Shown here: positions 1-6,251 of the stretch, piece after piece
Numbering within the stretch: position 1 is the first letter of the stretch
How the letters are laid out: the number at the start of each line of letters is the position of its first letter
NCBI RefSeq assembly: GCF_938017705.1
Contig: NZ_CALIIS010000227.1
Coordinates: forward strand, 1 to 9,957
DNA: 9,957 nt
Reading direction: 5' to 3'
DNA from: an uncultured Campylobacter sp.
Lineage (GTDB): Bacteria > Campylobacterota > Campylobacteria > Campylobacterales > Campylobacteraceae
Translations under genes and position numbers: made by a program
Notes under the pieces: generated by a model
Told to the model about the DNA's origin: nothing
Databases searched by the model: none
What the model saw: the letters and a program-made list of their open reading frames with translations, nothing else

Positions 1-821
1 ATAACGAGATGAAAGAATCGGGTGTTTTGGATAAAGTCGCCTTAACCTACGGTCAGATGAACGAGCCGCCGGGGGCGAGAAATCGCATCGCGCTAACCGG
101 CCTTGCGATGGCCGAGTATTTCCGCGACGAGCTAGGGCTTGATGTTTTGATGTTTATCGATAATATCTTCCGTTTCTCGCAGTCGGGCTCGGAGATGTCC
201 GCGCTTTTAGGGCGAATTCCGTCCGCGGTCGGTTATCAGCCTACGCTTGCTAGCGAAATGGGTAAATTACAAGAGCGCATTACTTCTACTAAGAAGGGCT
301 CCATTACCTCCGTTCAGGCCGTTTATGTACCTGCGGACGACCTTACCGATCCTGCGCCTGCGACCGTTTTCGCGCACCTCGATGCGACGACCGTTTTAAA
401 TAGAGCGATCGCTGAGAAAGGAATTTATCCTGCCGTTGACCCACTTGATTCGACCTCAAGAATGCTTGATCCGCAAATCATCGGCGAGGAGCATTACAAG
501 GTCGCTCGCGGCGTCCAAGCGGTGCTTCAAAAATACAAAGATTTGCAAGACATTATCGCGATTTTAGGTATGGACGAGCTTAGCGAAGAGGATAAGCTCG
601 TAGTCGAGCGCGCTAGAAAGATCGAGCGCTACCTATCTCAGCCGTTTTTCGTAGCCGAGGTATTTACCGGAAGTCCGGGCAAATATATCTCGCTAGAGGA
701 GACTATTGCGGGATTTAAGGGAATTTTAGAGGGCAAATACGACGATCTGCCGGAAAATGCCTTTTACATGGTAGGAAATATCGACGAGGTAGTGGCAAAA
801 GCTGAAAAGATGAAAGCATAG
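1..821 (+). CDS. atpD: F1 ATP synthase beta subunit, 3' part (partial at the window edge)
   Basis: This is the catalytic beta subunit of the F1 sector, which makes ATP on the cytoplasmic face of the membrane. The window holds about the last 272 residues; the frame is open to the left edge (codons Asn-Glu precede the first Met at 9), so that Met is internal and not the start. The Walker A loop lies upstream and is not visible. Visible family features are the Walker B strand LMFIDN with its Asp at 159-161, the very conserved stretch SALLGRIPSAVGYQPTL, the run QERITSTKKGSITSVQAVYV, and the DELSEED loop at 573-593 that couples to the rotor. The C-terminal half ends in a typical FYMVGNIDEVVAKAEK helix. 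The stop is followed ten bases later by atpC. Identification is essentially certain. Confidence 0.98.
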   Translation, partial: NEMKESGVLDKVALTYGQMNEPPGARNRIALTGLAMAEYFRDELGLDVLMFIDNIFRFSQSGSEMSALLGRIPSAVGYQPTLASEMGKLQERITSTKKGSITSVQAVYVPADDLTDPAPATVFAHLDATTVLNRAIAEKGIYPAVDPLDSTSRMLDPQIIGEEHYKVARGVQAVLQKYKDLQDIIAILGMDELSEEDKLVVERARKIERYLSQPFFVAEVFTGSPGKYISLEETIAGFKGILEGKYDDLPENAFYMVGNIDEVVAKAEKMKA

Positions 822-831
822 GAATTTTAAG

Positions 832-1236
832 ATGAAAGAATTTTTGCTTTTAGATATCGTTACGCCCGAAGGGATGGTCTTTTCGGGCGAAGTCAAATCC
901 GTCCAGCTCCCCGGCATTACTGGCGAAATGGGTATTTTGCCAGGGCATGCGAGCTTGCTAACGGGGCTTAAAGATAAAAGTGAAGGTGGCGTTGTCGAGA
1001 TCGTAGATAAAGACGGCAAAAAGCAGCTTGTTTTGGTAAATGACGGTTTTTTGGAAGTTACCGAAGAAAAAACTACTATCCTAGCCACTCAAGCCGTAGC
1101 TATCGGAGGTGATAGCGAAAGCGCCGTAGCAAAGTCTTTGCAGCGCGCCAAAGATATGCTTGCGTCCATTAGCTCCGATGCGGCAAATTCCGCAGCGATA
1201 ATGGCTAGAGTCGACGAATTCGCAAGGCAAAGTTAA
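832..1236 (+). CDS. atpC: F1 ATP synthase epsilon subunit
   Basis: This is the epsilon subunit of the F1 central stalk, which couples rotation to catalysis and can inhibit ATP hydrolysis. The 134-residue length is normal. The N-terminal beta-sandwich carries the family signature TPEGMVFSGEVKSVQLPGITGEMGILPGHASLLTGL (first and last parts of this are diagnostic), and the C-terminal part is an Ala-rich helical hairpin (SLQRAKDMLASISSDAANSAA). The ATG at 832 follows an AGGA at 820-823 that overlaps the atpD stop, so translation is probably coupled to atpD. It is the last ATP-synthase gene here, and tolQ begins two bases after its stop. Confidence 0.97.
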   Translation: MKEFLLLDIVTPEGMVFSGEVKSVQLPGITGEMGILPGHASLLTGLKDKSEGGVVEIVDKDGKKQLVLVNDGFLEVTEEKTTILATQAVAIGGDSESAVAKSLQRAKDMLASISSDAANSAAIMARVDEFARQS

Positions 1237-1238
1237 AT

Positions 1239-1814
1239 ATGCTAGATCTAATTTTAAGTTATTTTACGAGAAGCACGTTTATTACGATATTCGTGCTTTC
1301 TTGGTTATCCATCTATTTTATCGTCACTTTTACGATTTTGATCTCCAGATTTGTAGGGCTTAGTGCATGGCAACACCGCGAAGCAAAGGCACTCGAATCC
1401 TTGCTGATGGGCGGTAGGATTTCGCTTTCGGGCTCTATTTTTCAAAAAGTAAATACCGATAAAATTTCAAAAGAAGCCTTGGAAATTTATAAAGGCAAGG
1501 CCGAACGCGACTCCACTAGCGGACTTACCTGGTTATCTATCGTCGCTTCCACTTCGCCGTTTATCGGGCTGTTCGGTACAGTTGTTAGCATACTTCACAC
1601 ATTTTCCAAGCTCGGCGGTGGAAATTCCGGCATCGATACTATCGCTCCTGCGATTAGCGAGGCCCTGGTTGCCACAGGATGCGGAATTTTTGTAGCGATC
1701 CCCGCATACACCTTTAGTTTACTTATAAAACGCAAAGCATACGAAGTTATGAGCATTATAAATCGTACAGCGGATATTTTGCTATTTAAAGCAAACACTG
1801 GAAAAGCTATTTAA
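1239..1814 (+). CDS. tolQ: TolQ/ExbB-family proton channel subunit of the Tol-Pal system
   Basis: This inner-membrane protein forms, with TolR, the proton-driven motor that energises TolA. It is 191 residues, shorter than E. coli TolQ (about 230). Three membrane segments are visible at about residues 14-36, 97-121 and 141-163, with a cytoplasmic loop between the first two. The second and third carry the family motifs: SPFIGLFGTV (Thr114) and EALVATGCGIFVAIPAY (Thr146); these threonines line the channel in this family. No strong Shine-Dalgarno is seen, only AAGG at 1223-1226 inside atpC, so translation is probably coupled to atpC. Campylobacter annotations often call this gene exbB; the tolR-tolA-tolB-pal neighbours make TolQ the better name. 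Confidence 0.93.
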   Translation: MLDLILSYFTRSTFITIFVLSWLSIYFIVTFTILISRFVGLSAWQHREAKALESLLMGGRISLSGSIFQKVNTDKISKEALEIYKGKAERDSTSGLTWLSIVASTSPFIGLFGTVVSILHTFSKLGGGNSGIDTIAPAISEALVATGCGIFVAIPAYTFSLLIKRKAYEVMSIINRTADILLFKANTGKAI

Positions 1815-2212
1815 TGTATAATTTCGACGAAAATCCAGAGTTAAATATCACTCCGCTCGTCGATATTATGCTTGTTTTGCTAGCGATTTTAATGGTCGCG
1901 CAAACGGCGATTATCTACGATGAGAAGATCGAACTGCCTAGTGGCTCAAAAGCACAGGTTTCGGAAAATACCGCAGAATTCTTGCTTGTGCGTATCGGCG
2001 AAGATCGCAAGGTTTATATCGACAAAGGCTCGATGAGCCTAGCTGAATTCCCGGATAATCTCGTGTTGCTTAAAGGCACCGGCAAGTATAGCTTGGAAAA
2101 ACCCGTCTATATCCAAGCCGATAAGAGACTCGTTTATGACGATGTAATGTTTGTCTTAAAGAGCTTAAAGCAAGCGGGTTTTACTAAAGTCGCGCTTCAA
2201 ACAAATGGCTAA
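1814..2212 (+). CDS. tolR: TolR/ExbD-family motor subunit
   Basis: This is the partner of TolQ. It has a short cytoplasmic N-terminus (MYNFDENPELNITP), one membrane helix at about residues 15-33 and a periplasmic domain to residue 132. Asp17, in PLVDIMLVLLAILMV, sits where ExbD/TolR proteins have the essential membrane aspartate that is protonated during the motor cycle. The start ATG overlaps the tolQ stop by one base (TAATG), a sign of translational coupling and of matched amounts of the two subunits. The length is normal for the family. Often annotated as exbD; the context supports TolR. Confidence 0.93.
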   Translation: MYNFDENPELNITPLVDIMLVLLAILMVAQTAIIYDEKIELPSGSKAQVSENTAEFLLVRIGEDRKVYIDKGSMSLAEFPDNLVLLKGTGKYSLEKPVYIQADKRLVYDDVMFVLKSLKQAGFTKVALQTNG

Positions 2213-3179
2213 TTATTCAAATTTTACGGGGGTTAAATACGATAATTTTAAATCGTTTTTAATCGCCCTTTTTGCCTATCTGCTGGTGATTTTTGTTCTT
2301 TTATATCAAATTTCAAAGCCGCAGGAAAAATTTAAAAAATATACTGACAATCCCAACGATTATATGGATGTTACTTTTGATTTCGAAATAGATGATAAAC
2401 TTCCGTCCGCGCCTGAAATCGCTAAAGAAACAAAGCAAGGCGAGTTTGACAATAAGAATGTGAAGGATGTGCCGGAGGATAAAATAAAGACTACGGCGCA
2501 AGTAGTCCCGCCTCCTCCGGTGCAGGCAAAGCCGAAAGAGCCCGAAAAGCCGAAGGAAGAGCCGAAGCCGGAACCTAAAAAGGACGAGCCTAAAGCTGAG
2601 CCCAAAAAAGAGGAGCCCAAGCCTGAGCCTAAGTTGGAAGATAAACCTTCCGAAAAAGTAGTAGAGAAAAAAGAGGAAGCTAAGCCGGAGCCAAAAAAAG
2701 AGGAAAAACCGAGCTTGAGCGATCTTTTTGGTGGCATTGATATGAAAAAAGTTGAGCAAAGTGCCAAAGCTAGCGACGCCGTTCAGAGTAATAAAAAGTC
2801 CGATAAAGAAACCGCCACCTCTAGTGCTAAGGATAAAGCGGCATCTAAAAATGCTGTCGTCAAATCCGATAAGCTTGGCGGCAGGACGCAAAGGACGGGC
2901 GAGTATAACGCTTATTACGGCGCTATCGAAAAGAAGCTTCAAGTTCTATGGAGCAGATATGTTGCGACCGCGAAGGACGACGCAAGGATTAAAATAGTCT
3001 TTAGCGCAGATGGGCGAGTGGCGGATTATACTATTATAGAGTTGGGGCGAGAGACGGAATTTAACCAGAAGTTGCGAGATTTTTTGGATAATCTATCGAC
3101 TCAGACTTTCCCGAAGTCTCCCGACGGGGCGTCGCACGAGATTGATACTAGGATGTCCGACGTAATGAAGACAAATTAG
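2205..3179 (+). CDS. tolA: TolA-like energy-transducing protein (TonB/TolA C-terminal domain)
   Basis: This protein probably links the TolQR motor to TolB and Pal across the periplasm. The 324 residues divide into a short cytoplasmic tail, a membrane anchor at about 17-36, an acidic stretch to about 100, and a Pro/Lys/Glu-rich linker at about 101-169 suited to spanning the periplasm. A short SLSDLFGGID segment (170-179) and a Ser/Lys/Ala linker follow. A C-terminal domain runs from about 233 to the end (EYNAYYGAIEKKLQVLW, FSADGRVADYTIIELG), typical of the TolA domain III/TonB C-terminal fold. The ATG overlaps tolR by eight bases. Homologues are often labelled TonB; position between tolR and tolB argues for TolA. 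The C-terminal domain is duplicated in the next gene. Confidence 0.88.
   Translation: MANYSNFTGVKYDNFKSFLIALFAYLLVIFVLLYQISKPQEKFKKYTDNPNDYMDVTFDFEIDDKLPSAPEIAKETKQGEFDNKNVKDVPEDKIKTTAQVVPPPPVQAKPKEPEKPKEEPKPEPKKDEPKAEPKKEEPKPEPKLEDKPSEKVVEKKEEAKPEPKKEEKPSLSDLFGGIDMKKVEQSAKASDAVQSNKKSDKETATSSAKDKAASKNAVVKSDKLGGRTQRTGEYNAYYGAIEKKLQVLWSRYVATAKDDARIKIVFSADGRVADYTIIELGRETEFNQKLRDFLDNLSTQTFPKSPDGASHEIDTRMSDVMKTN
2518..2711 (+). repeat. Low-complexity Pro/Lys/Glu codon repeats in tolA
   Basis: This stretch encodes repeated variants of KPEPKKEEPK built from AAG/AAA, CCG/CCT and GAG/GAA codons. The repeats are imperfect at the DNA level but close enough to allow slippage or misalignment, so length may differ between strains. 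The encoded chain should be an extended, charged periplasmic spacer like those of TonB and TolA proteins. Confidence 0.8.
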
Positions 3180-3658
3180 AATTTGTAAGGAAAAAAAGTG
3201 AAGAGACTTTTTTGTATTTTTGCCTTTTGCTGTATGCTTTTTGCAGAAGATGTGGATTCTGCTAAAAATTCTACCTCTTCAAATTTAAACACCGAAATTC
3301 AAAATTCTAAAGAATTTAGGGCTTATTATGGAGATATTGCAAAGAAGCTAGAATATCTGTGGCTAAAACAAGATGCTACCACTAACGATGACGCAGCGGT
3401 CGAGGTTACTTTCGGCGCGGACGGACGAGTGGTGGGTTATAAAATTATCGAGTTAGGTCGCGATATAAAATTTAACCAAAAGCTTGACAGATTTTTAAAG
3501 GGGCTTTCGGAGCAAAATTTTTCAAAATCCCCGGATATAAACTTCATAAACTTAATATAAGATTAACCGAGATTGCGAAATCAAATTAAATTTAAGGAGA
3601 AAAGATGAAGAAACTACTTTTGATTCTTGCATTTTGTAGTAGCATTTTCGCGGCAGAT
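2901..3658 (+). repeat. Diverged tandem duplication of about 410 bp (TolA domain to signal-peptide codons)
   Basis: Copy 1 is about 2901-3251 and copy 2 about 3312-3658. Four landmarks recur at a nearly constant offset. The TolA-domain start recurs 411 bases on (E233 codon at 2901 and E39 codon at 3312). The ancestral stop, AATTAG at 3174-3179 and AATTAA at 3584-3589, recurs at 410. The leaders CAAATTAGAATTTGTAAGGA and CAAATTAAATTTAAGGA match. The start codons, GTG at 3198 and ATG at 3605, are 407 apart and are followed by signal peptides sharing 10 of 18 residues. Identity counts were made by hand. The left junction lies somewhere in the linker before codon 39 of the small gene and cannot be placed exactly. 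Confidence 0.75.
3198..3560 (+). CDS. Small secreted protein with a TolA C-terminal domain (tolA paralogue)
   Basis: The gene encodes 120 residues from a GTG start at 3198, preceded by TAAGGA at 3186-3191. A signal peptide is visible (MKRLFCIFAFCCMLFA, cleavage likely before EDVDS), then a short Ser/Asn linker, then from about residue 39 a copy of the TolA C-terminal domain (EFRAYYGDIAKKLEYLW, FGADGRVVGYKIIELGRD). Aligned without gaps to residues 233-307 of the upstream TolA-like protein, 44 of 75 residues match. There is no membrane anchor or long linker, so the mature product should be soluble in the periplasm and cannot itself be driven by TolQR. The reading frame ends early compared with tolA because of a one-base shift near 3537; a TolA-like tail is readable in another frame to 3589. 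It could compete with TolA for TolB, or be a relic; function unknown. Confidence 0.82.
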   Translation: MKRLFCIFAFCCMLFAEDVDSAKNSTSSNLNTEIQNSKEFRAYYGDIAKKLEYLWLKQDATTNDDAAVEVTFGADGRVVGYKIIELGRDIKFNQKLDRFLKGLSEQNFSKSPDINFINLI

Positions 3659-4852
3659 GCGACTATGTCTATCGTAAACGAAGGGGTAAATCTCCCTAAA
3701 ATCGTTGTTCAGGATGCATCGAACCTTGCAAATTCAGAATTTGGCAACAAATTCTTTAAACTTATGGTGGGCGATCTAAAGGTCGGCGCGACTTTTGAAG
3801 TCAGCGACGAGTATCTACAAAGCAGCTACGATGCGGACGCTTCCAGCAATTTGGGTTCTAGCGGCGCCGCTCTCATCGTGCGCTACGCGGTAAGTGATAA
3901 AAGCTCGCCGATGAGCCTAAAAGCCAAAGTGCTCGAAGCAAACAGCGGCAGGGTGATGTATGAGAAGAGCTTTACGCTTTCAAATGCTGAAAAGTATCCG
4001 TTTTTGGCACACATGGCGGTATCTGAGATCGTCAAGCAGCTAGGGTACTCAAACGTCGATTGGATGAAGGAGATGATTTTGCTCTCTCGCTACACTTCGA
4101 CGCGTGAGAGCGAGATCATGGTGGCTGACTATACGCTTACTTACCAGCAGGTTGTGCTTCGTGGCGGATTAAATATCTTCCCTAAATGGGCAAGCGCGGC
4201 GCAGAACGAATTTTATTATACCTACTATGTCAATAAAAATACGCCCGCTATCTATAAATTTAATCTATCCAACGGTAGCAAGAGTAAAATTTTTACCGGT
4301 CATGGCATGACGATAGCTTCAGATGTAAGCGCCGACGGCAGAAAGCTTCTAATCACCAATGCGCCTAAAGATCAACCCGATATTTATTTATATGATATAG
4401 CTTCGGGTAGCGCTAAGCAAATTACTGATTATGCAGGCATTGATGTAAATGGAAATTTTATTGACGGCGATTCGCGCGTGGCTTTTGTGAGCGATCGTCT
4501 GGGCTATCCGAACGTATTTGCCACTAGCATAAACGGCGGCAACGTTCAGCAGCTCGTCTATCACGGCAAAAATAACAATTCCATTAGCACAAATGGCAAT
4601 TATGTTACTTACTCTAGTCGCGACGGCGGGGGCGGATTTAATATATATTTAATCTCTACTCAAACCGATATGATTCGCCAGTTAACGGCTAGTGGCAAAA
4701 ATATGTTTCCTAGATTTTCTAGCGATGGCGGCAGCATTATGTTTATCAAGCAAGACGGCAGCGGAAGCTCGGTAGGTATTATCAGGGTTAACGAGAATAA
4801 AAGTTTCCAATTTCCGTTAAGAGTGGGTAAAATTCAATCGGTTGATTGGTAA
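3605..4852 (+). CDS. tolB: Tol-Pal system periplasmic protein TolB
   Basis: TolB is the periplasmic partner of Pal and TolA. The 415-residue protein begins with a signal peptide (MKKLLLILAFCSSIFA, then ADA). It has an N-terminal alpha/beta domain to about residue 160 and a C-terminal six-bladed beta-propeller from about 190 on. Propeller strands are seen at SADGRKLLIT (about 242), DSRVAFVSDRLGYPNVFA (about 289), YVTYSSRDGGGGFNIYLI (about 333) and FPRFSSDGGSIMFI (about 368), the usual PD40-type repeats. The ATG at 3605 has a strong AAGGAG at 3594-3599. Length is close to other TolB proteins. The leader and signal-peptide codons resemble those of the small gene upstream. Confidence 0.95.
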   Translation: MKKLLLILAFCSSIFAADATMSIVNEGVNLPKIVVQDASNLANSEFGNKFFKLMVGDLKVGATFEVSDEYLQSSYDADASSNLGSSGAALIVRYAVSDKSSPMSLKAKVLEANSGRVMYEKSFTLSNAEKYPFLAHMAVSEIVKQLGYSNVDWMKEMILLSRYTSTRESEIMVADYTLTYQQVVLRGGLNIFPKWASAAQNEFYYTYYVNKNTPAIYKFNLSNGSKSKIFTGHGMTIASDVSADGRKLLITNAPKDQPDIYLYDIASGSAKQITDYAGIDVNGNFIDGDSRVAFVSDRLGYPNVFATSINGGNVQQLVYHGKNNNSISTNGNYVTYSSRDGGGGFNIYLISTQTDMIRQLTASGKNMFPRFSSDGGSIMFIKQDGSGSSVGIIRVNENKSFQFPLRVGKIQSVDW

Positions 4853-4869
4853 AATATTAAAAAATCTCG

Positions 4870-4878
4870 TGATATAAT
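4870..4878 (+). promoter_or_regulatory. Extended -10 promoter for pal
   Basis: TGATATAAT is a perfect extended -10 element (TG, one base, TATAAT) in the 55-base gap between tolB and pal, with an AT-rich upstream flank. This is the usual form of sigma-70 promoters in Campylobacter, where a -35 box is weak or absent. Transcription would start near 4885, giving a leader of about 22 bases that begins AA followed by eight Ts. It would let pal and cpoB be expressed more strongly than the genes before them. Confidence 0.7.
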
Positions 4879-4907
4879 GACTTCAATTTTTTTTGAAAGG
4901 ATAGAAA

Positions 4908-5381
4908 ATGAAACATTTAGTTTTATCTTCGATAGCAGTTGCTGCTCTATTATTGAGCGGTTGTTCTAAAAAGACCCCAGAGGCCGATACTACAAGCACA
5001 AGTAATGCAGATAGACTAGCTGCTTTGGCATCTCAGATCCAAAGTGAAGTTGGTACTGTTTATTTCGACTTTGATAAATTTAATATTAGAGCCGATCAAC
5101 AAGGCACAATCAATAATAACGCAGCTTTATTCAACCAAGCAGGCGCAGAGTCTCTAACCGTTAAAGTTGAGGGTAACTGCGATGAGTGGGGTTCTGATGA
5201 GTACAACTATGCTCTTGGCCTAAAGAGAGCTACTGCAGCTAAAGACGCATTGGTTGCTCAAGGCGTAAATGAGAGCAGAATTTCCGTAGTAAGCTACGGC
5301 GAGAGCAATATGGCTTGCACAGAGCATTCTAAAGAGTGCGACGCTCAAAACAGACGCGACGAATTCAAAGTTGGATTCTAG
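4908..5381 (+). CDS. pal: Peptidoglycan-associated lipoprotein Pal (Omp18)
   Basis: This outer-membrane lipoprotein tethers the outer membrane to peptidoglycan and binds TolB. The 157-residue precursor has a signal peptide ending in the lipobox LSGC, so Cys19 would be lipidated after cleavage. A short Thr/Ser linker is followed by an OmpA-like domain from about residue 48 (VYFDFDKFNIR, VEGNCDEWGSDEYNYALGLKRA). Asp92 and Arg107, fifteen residues apart, sit where OmpA-like domains bind the diaminopimelate of peptidoglycan. Cys91, Cys137 and Cys144 are further cysteines in the mature domain. The start has AAAGGA at 4896-4901 and its own promoter upstream. The cpoB start lies directly after its stop. 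Confidence 0.96.
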   Translation: MKHLVLSSIAVAALLLSGCSKKTPEADTTSTSNADRLAALASQIQSEVGTVYFDFDKFNIRADQQGTINNNAALFNQAGAESLTVKVEGNCDEWGSDEYNYALGLKRATAAKDALVAQGVNESRISVVSYGESNMACTEHSKECDAQNRRDEFKVGF

Positions 5382-5382
5382 T

Positions 5383-6201
5383 TTGAAATTTAAAAATTTC
5401 ACGGTGGCGGCTCTTTTGGGAGCTGCCACTTTTTTAAATGCAGAAACTTCCGCATTTGATGCTGGCAATATTGATTCAGGTAGCTCTTACGGGTTAACTG
5501 AAAACGAACAAGTATTGCGCGACAATCGCAAGCGTATAAGCGAGATGCAAACTAGTGTAGATAATACACGCGAGAGTGTCGAAGGTTTGCGAAGCGTTCT
5601 TGAAGGAACAAATTCTAAAATTTCGAACCTGGAAAATAGGGTAGCGGATCTAGAAATTCGCGCTACTGGCAAAAGCCAAGGTAACAGCGAGCTAGATCAG
5701 ATGAAACGAGATATCGCAACTATAAAAGCCCAAATCGCTGAAATCAATAAAAAATTAGGTAGCGGCGGCAGCGTAAAAAAAAACGCTGAATTAGACGCAG
5801 GTGCTGCCTCAACCCCCGCTAGTACAAAATCAGATTCCGATTTTAAATCAAAAGATCAGGCTTCGGTGTTGAAAGAGGCCGACACTTTATATGCCAAAAA
5901 AGACTATTCCGGTGCAAAAGAGCGCTACAATTATTTAGTATCTAAAAATTACAAGCCCGCTAAGGCAAACTATATGCTGGGCGAAATTTCATATTTCTCT
6001 GGCTCATACGCAGAAGCGATAAACTATTATAAAAAGAGTATCTTGCACAACGAGAGCCAAGACTACACCCCAAAGCTACTCTATCACACCGCGATCAGCT
6101 TCGATAAGATCGGCGATAAAGACAGCGCAAATAAATTCTACAAAGCGTTAAAGGCTTCATACCCGGACTCCAAAGAAGCCAAAGCCGCGCCCACTAGATA
6201 A
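5383..6201 (+). CDS. cpoB: CpoB/YbgF-like coiled-coil and TPR periplasmic protein
   Basis: CpoB-family proteins bind TolA and, in E. coli, coordinate peptidoglycan synthesis with outer-membrane constriction. I place the start at TTG 5383, one base after the pal stop, because it gives a clean signal peptide (MKFKNFTVAALLGAATFLNA, cleaved before ETSAF). TTG 5371, overlapping pal, would add four residues; there is no usable ATG. With the 5383 start the protein has 272 residues: a coiled coil at about 43-126 (heptads such as ISNLENRVADLE and IATIKAQIAEINKKL), a Ser/Lys linker, and TPR repeats from about 163 to the end (ADTLYAKKDYSGAKERYNYLV, ANYMLGEISYFSGSYAEAINYYKKSI, LYHTAISFDKIGDKDSANKFYKAL). 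The weak start next to pal suggests translational coupling. Confidence 0.88.
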   Translation: MKFKNFTVAALLGAATFLNAETSAFDAGNIDSGSSYGLTENEQVLRDNRKRISEMQTSVDNTRESVEGLRSVLEGTNSKISNLENRVADLEIRATGKSQGNSELDQMKRDIATIKAQIAEINKKLGSGGSVKKNAELDAGAASTPASTKSDSDFKSKDQASVLKEADTLYAKKDYSGAKERYNYLVSKNYKPAKANYMLGEISYFSGSYAEAINYYKKSILHNESQDYTPKLLYHTAISFDKIGDKDSANKFYKALKASYPDSKEAKAAPTR

Positions 6202-6251
6202 CCTAAATTTAAATACAAAATCAAAAATAAAATTTTAAACAGGAGAAAACT

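Noticed and set aside
2313..2942. Long minus-strand open frames opposite tolA (including 2360-2767)
   Set aside because: They are the mirror of the Pro/Lys/Glu codon repeats, giving Phe/Leu/Arg or Ser/Gly/Phe-rich low-complexity sequence with no ribosome-binding site.
6214..6233. slyD promoter (TACAAA or TAAAAT as a -10)
   Set aside because: Both are poor matches in AT-rich sequence, and the second would leave almost no room before the AGGAG site; not distinguishable from background.
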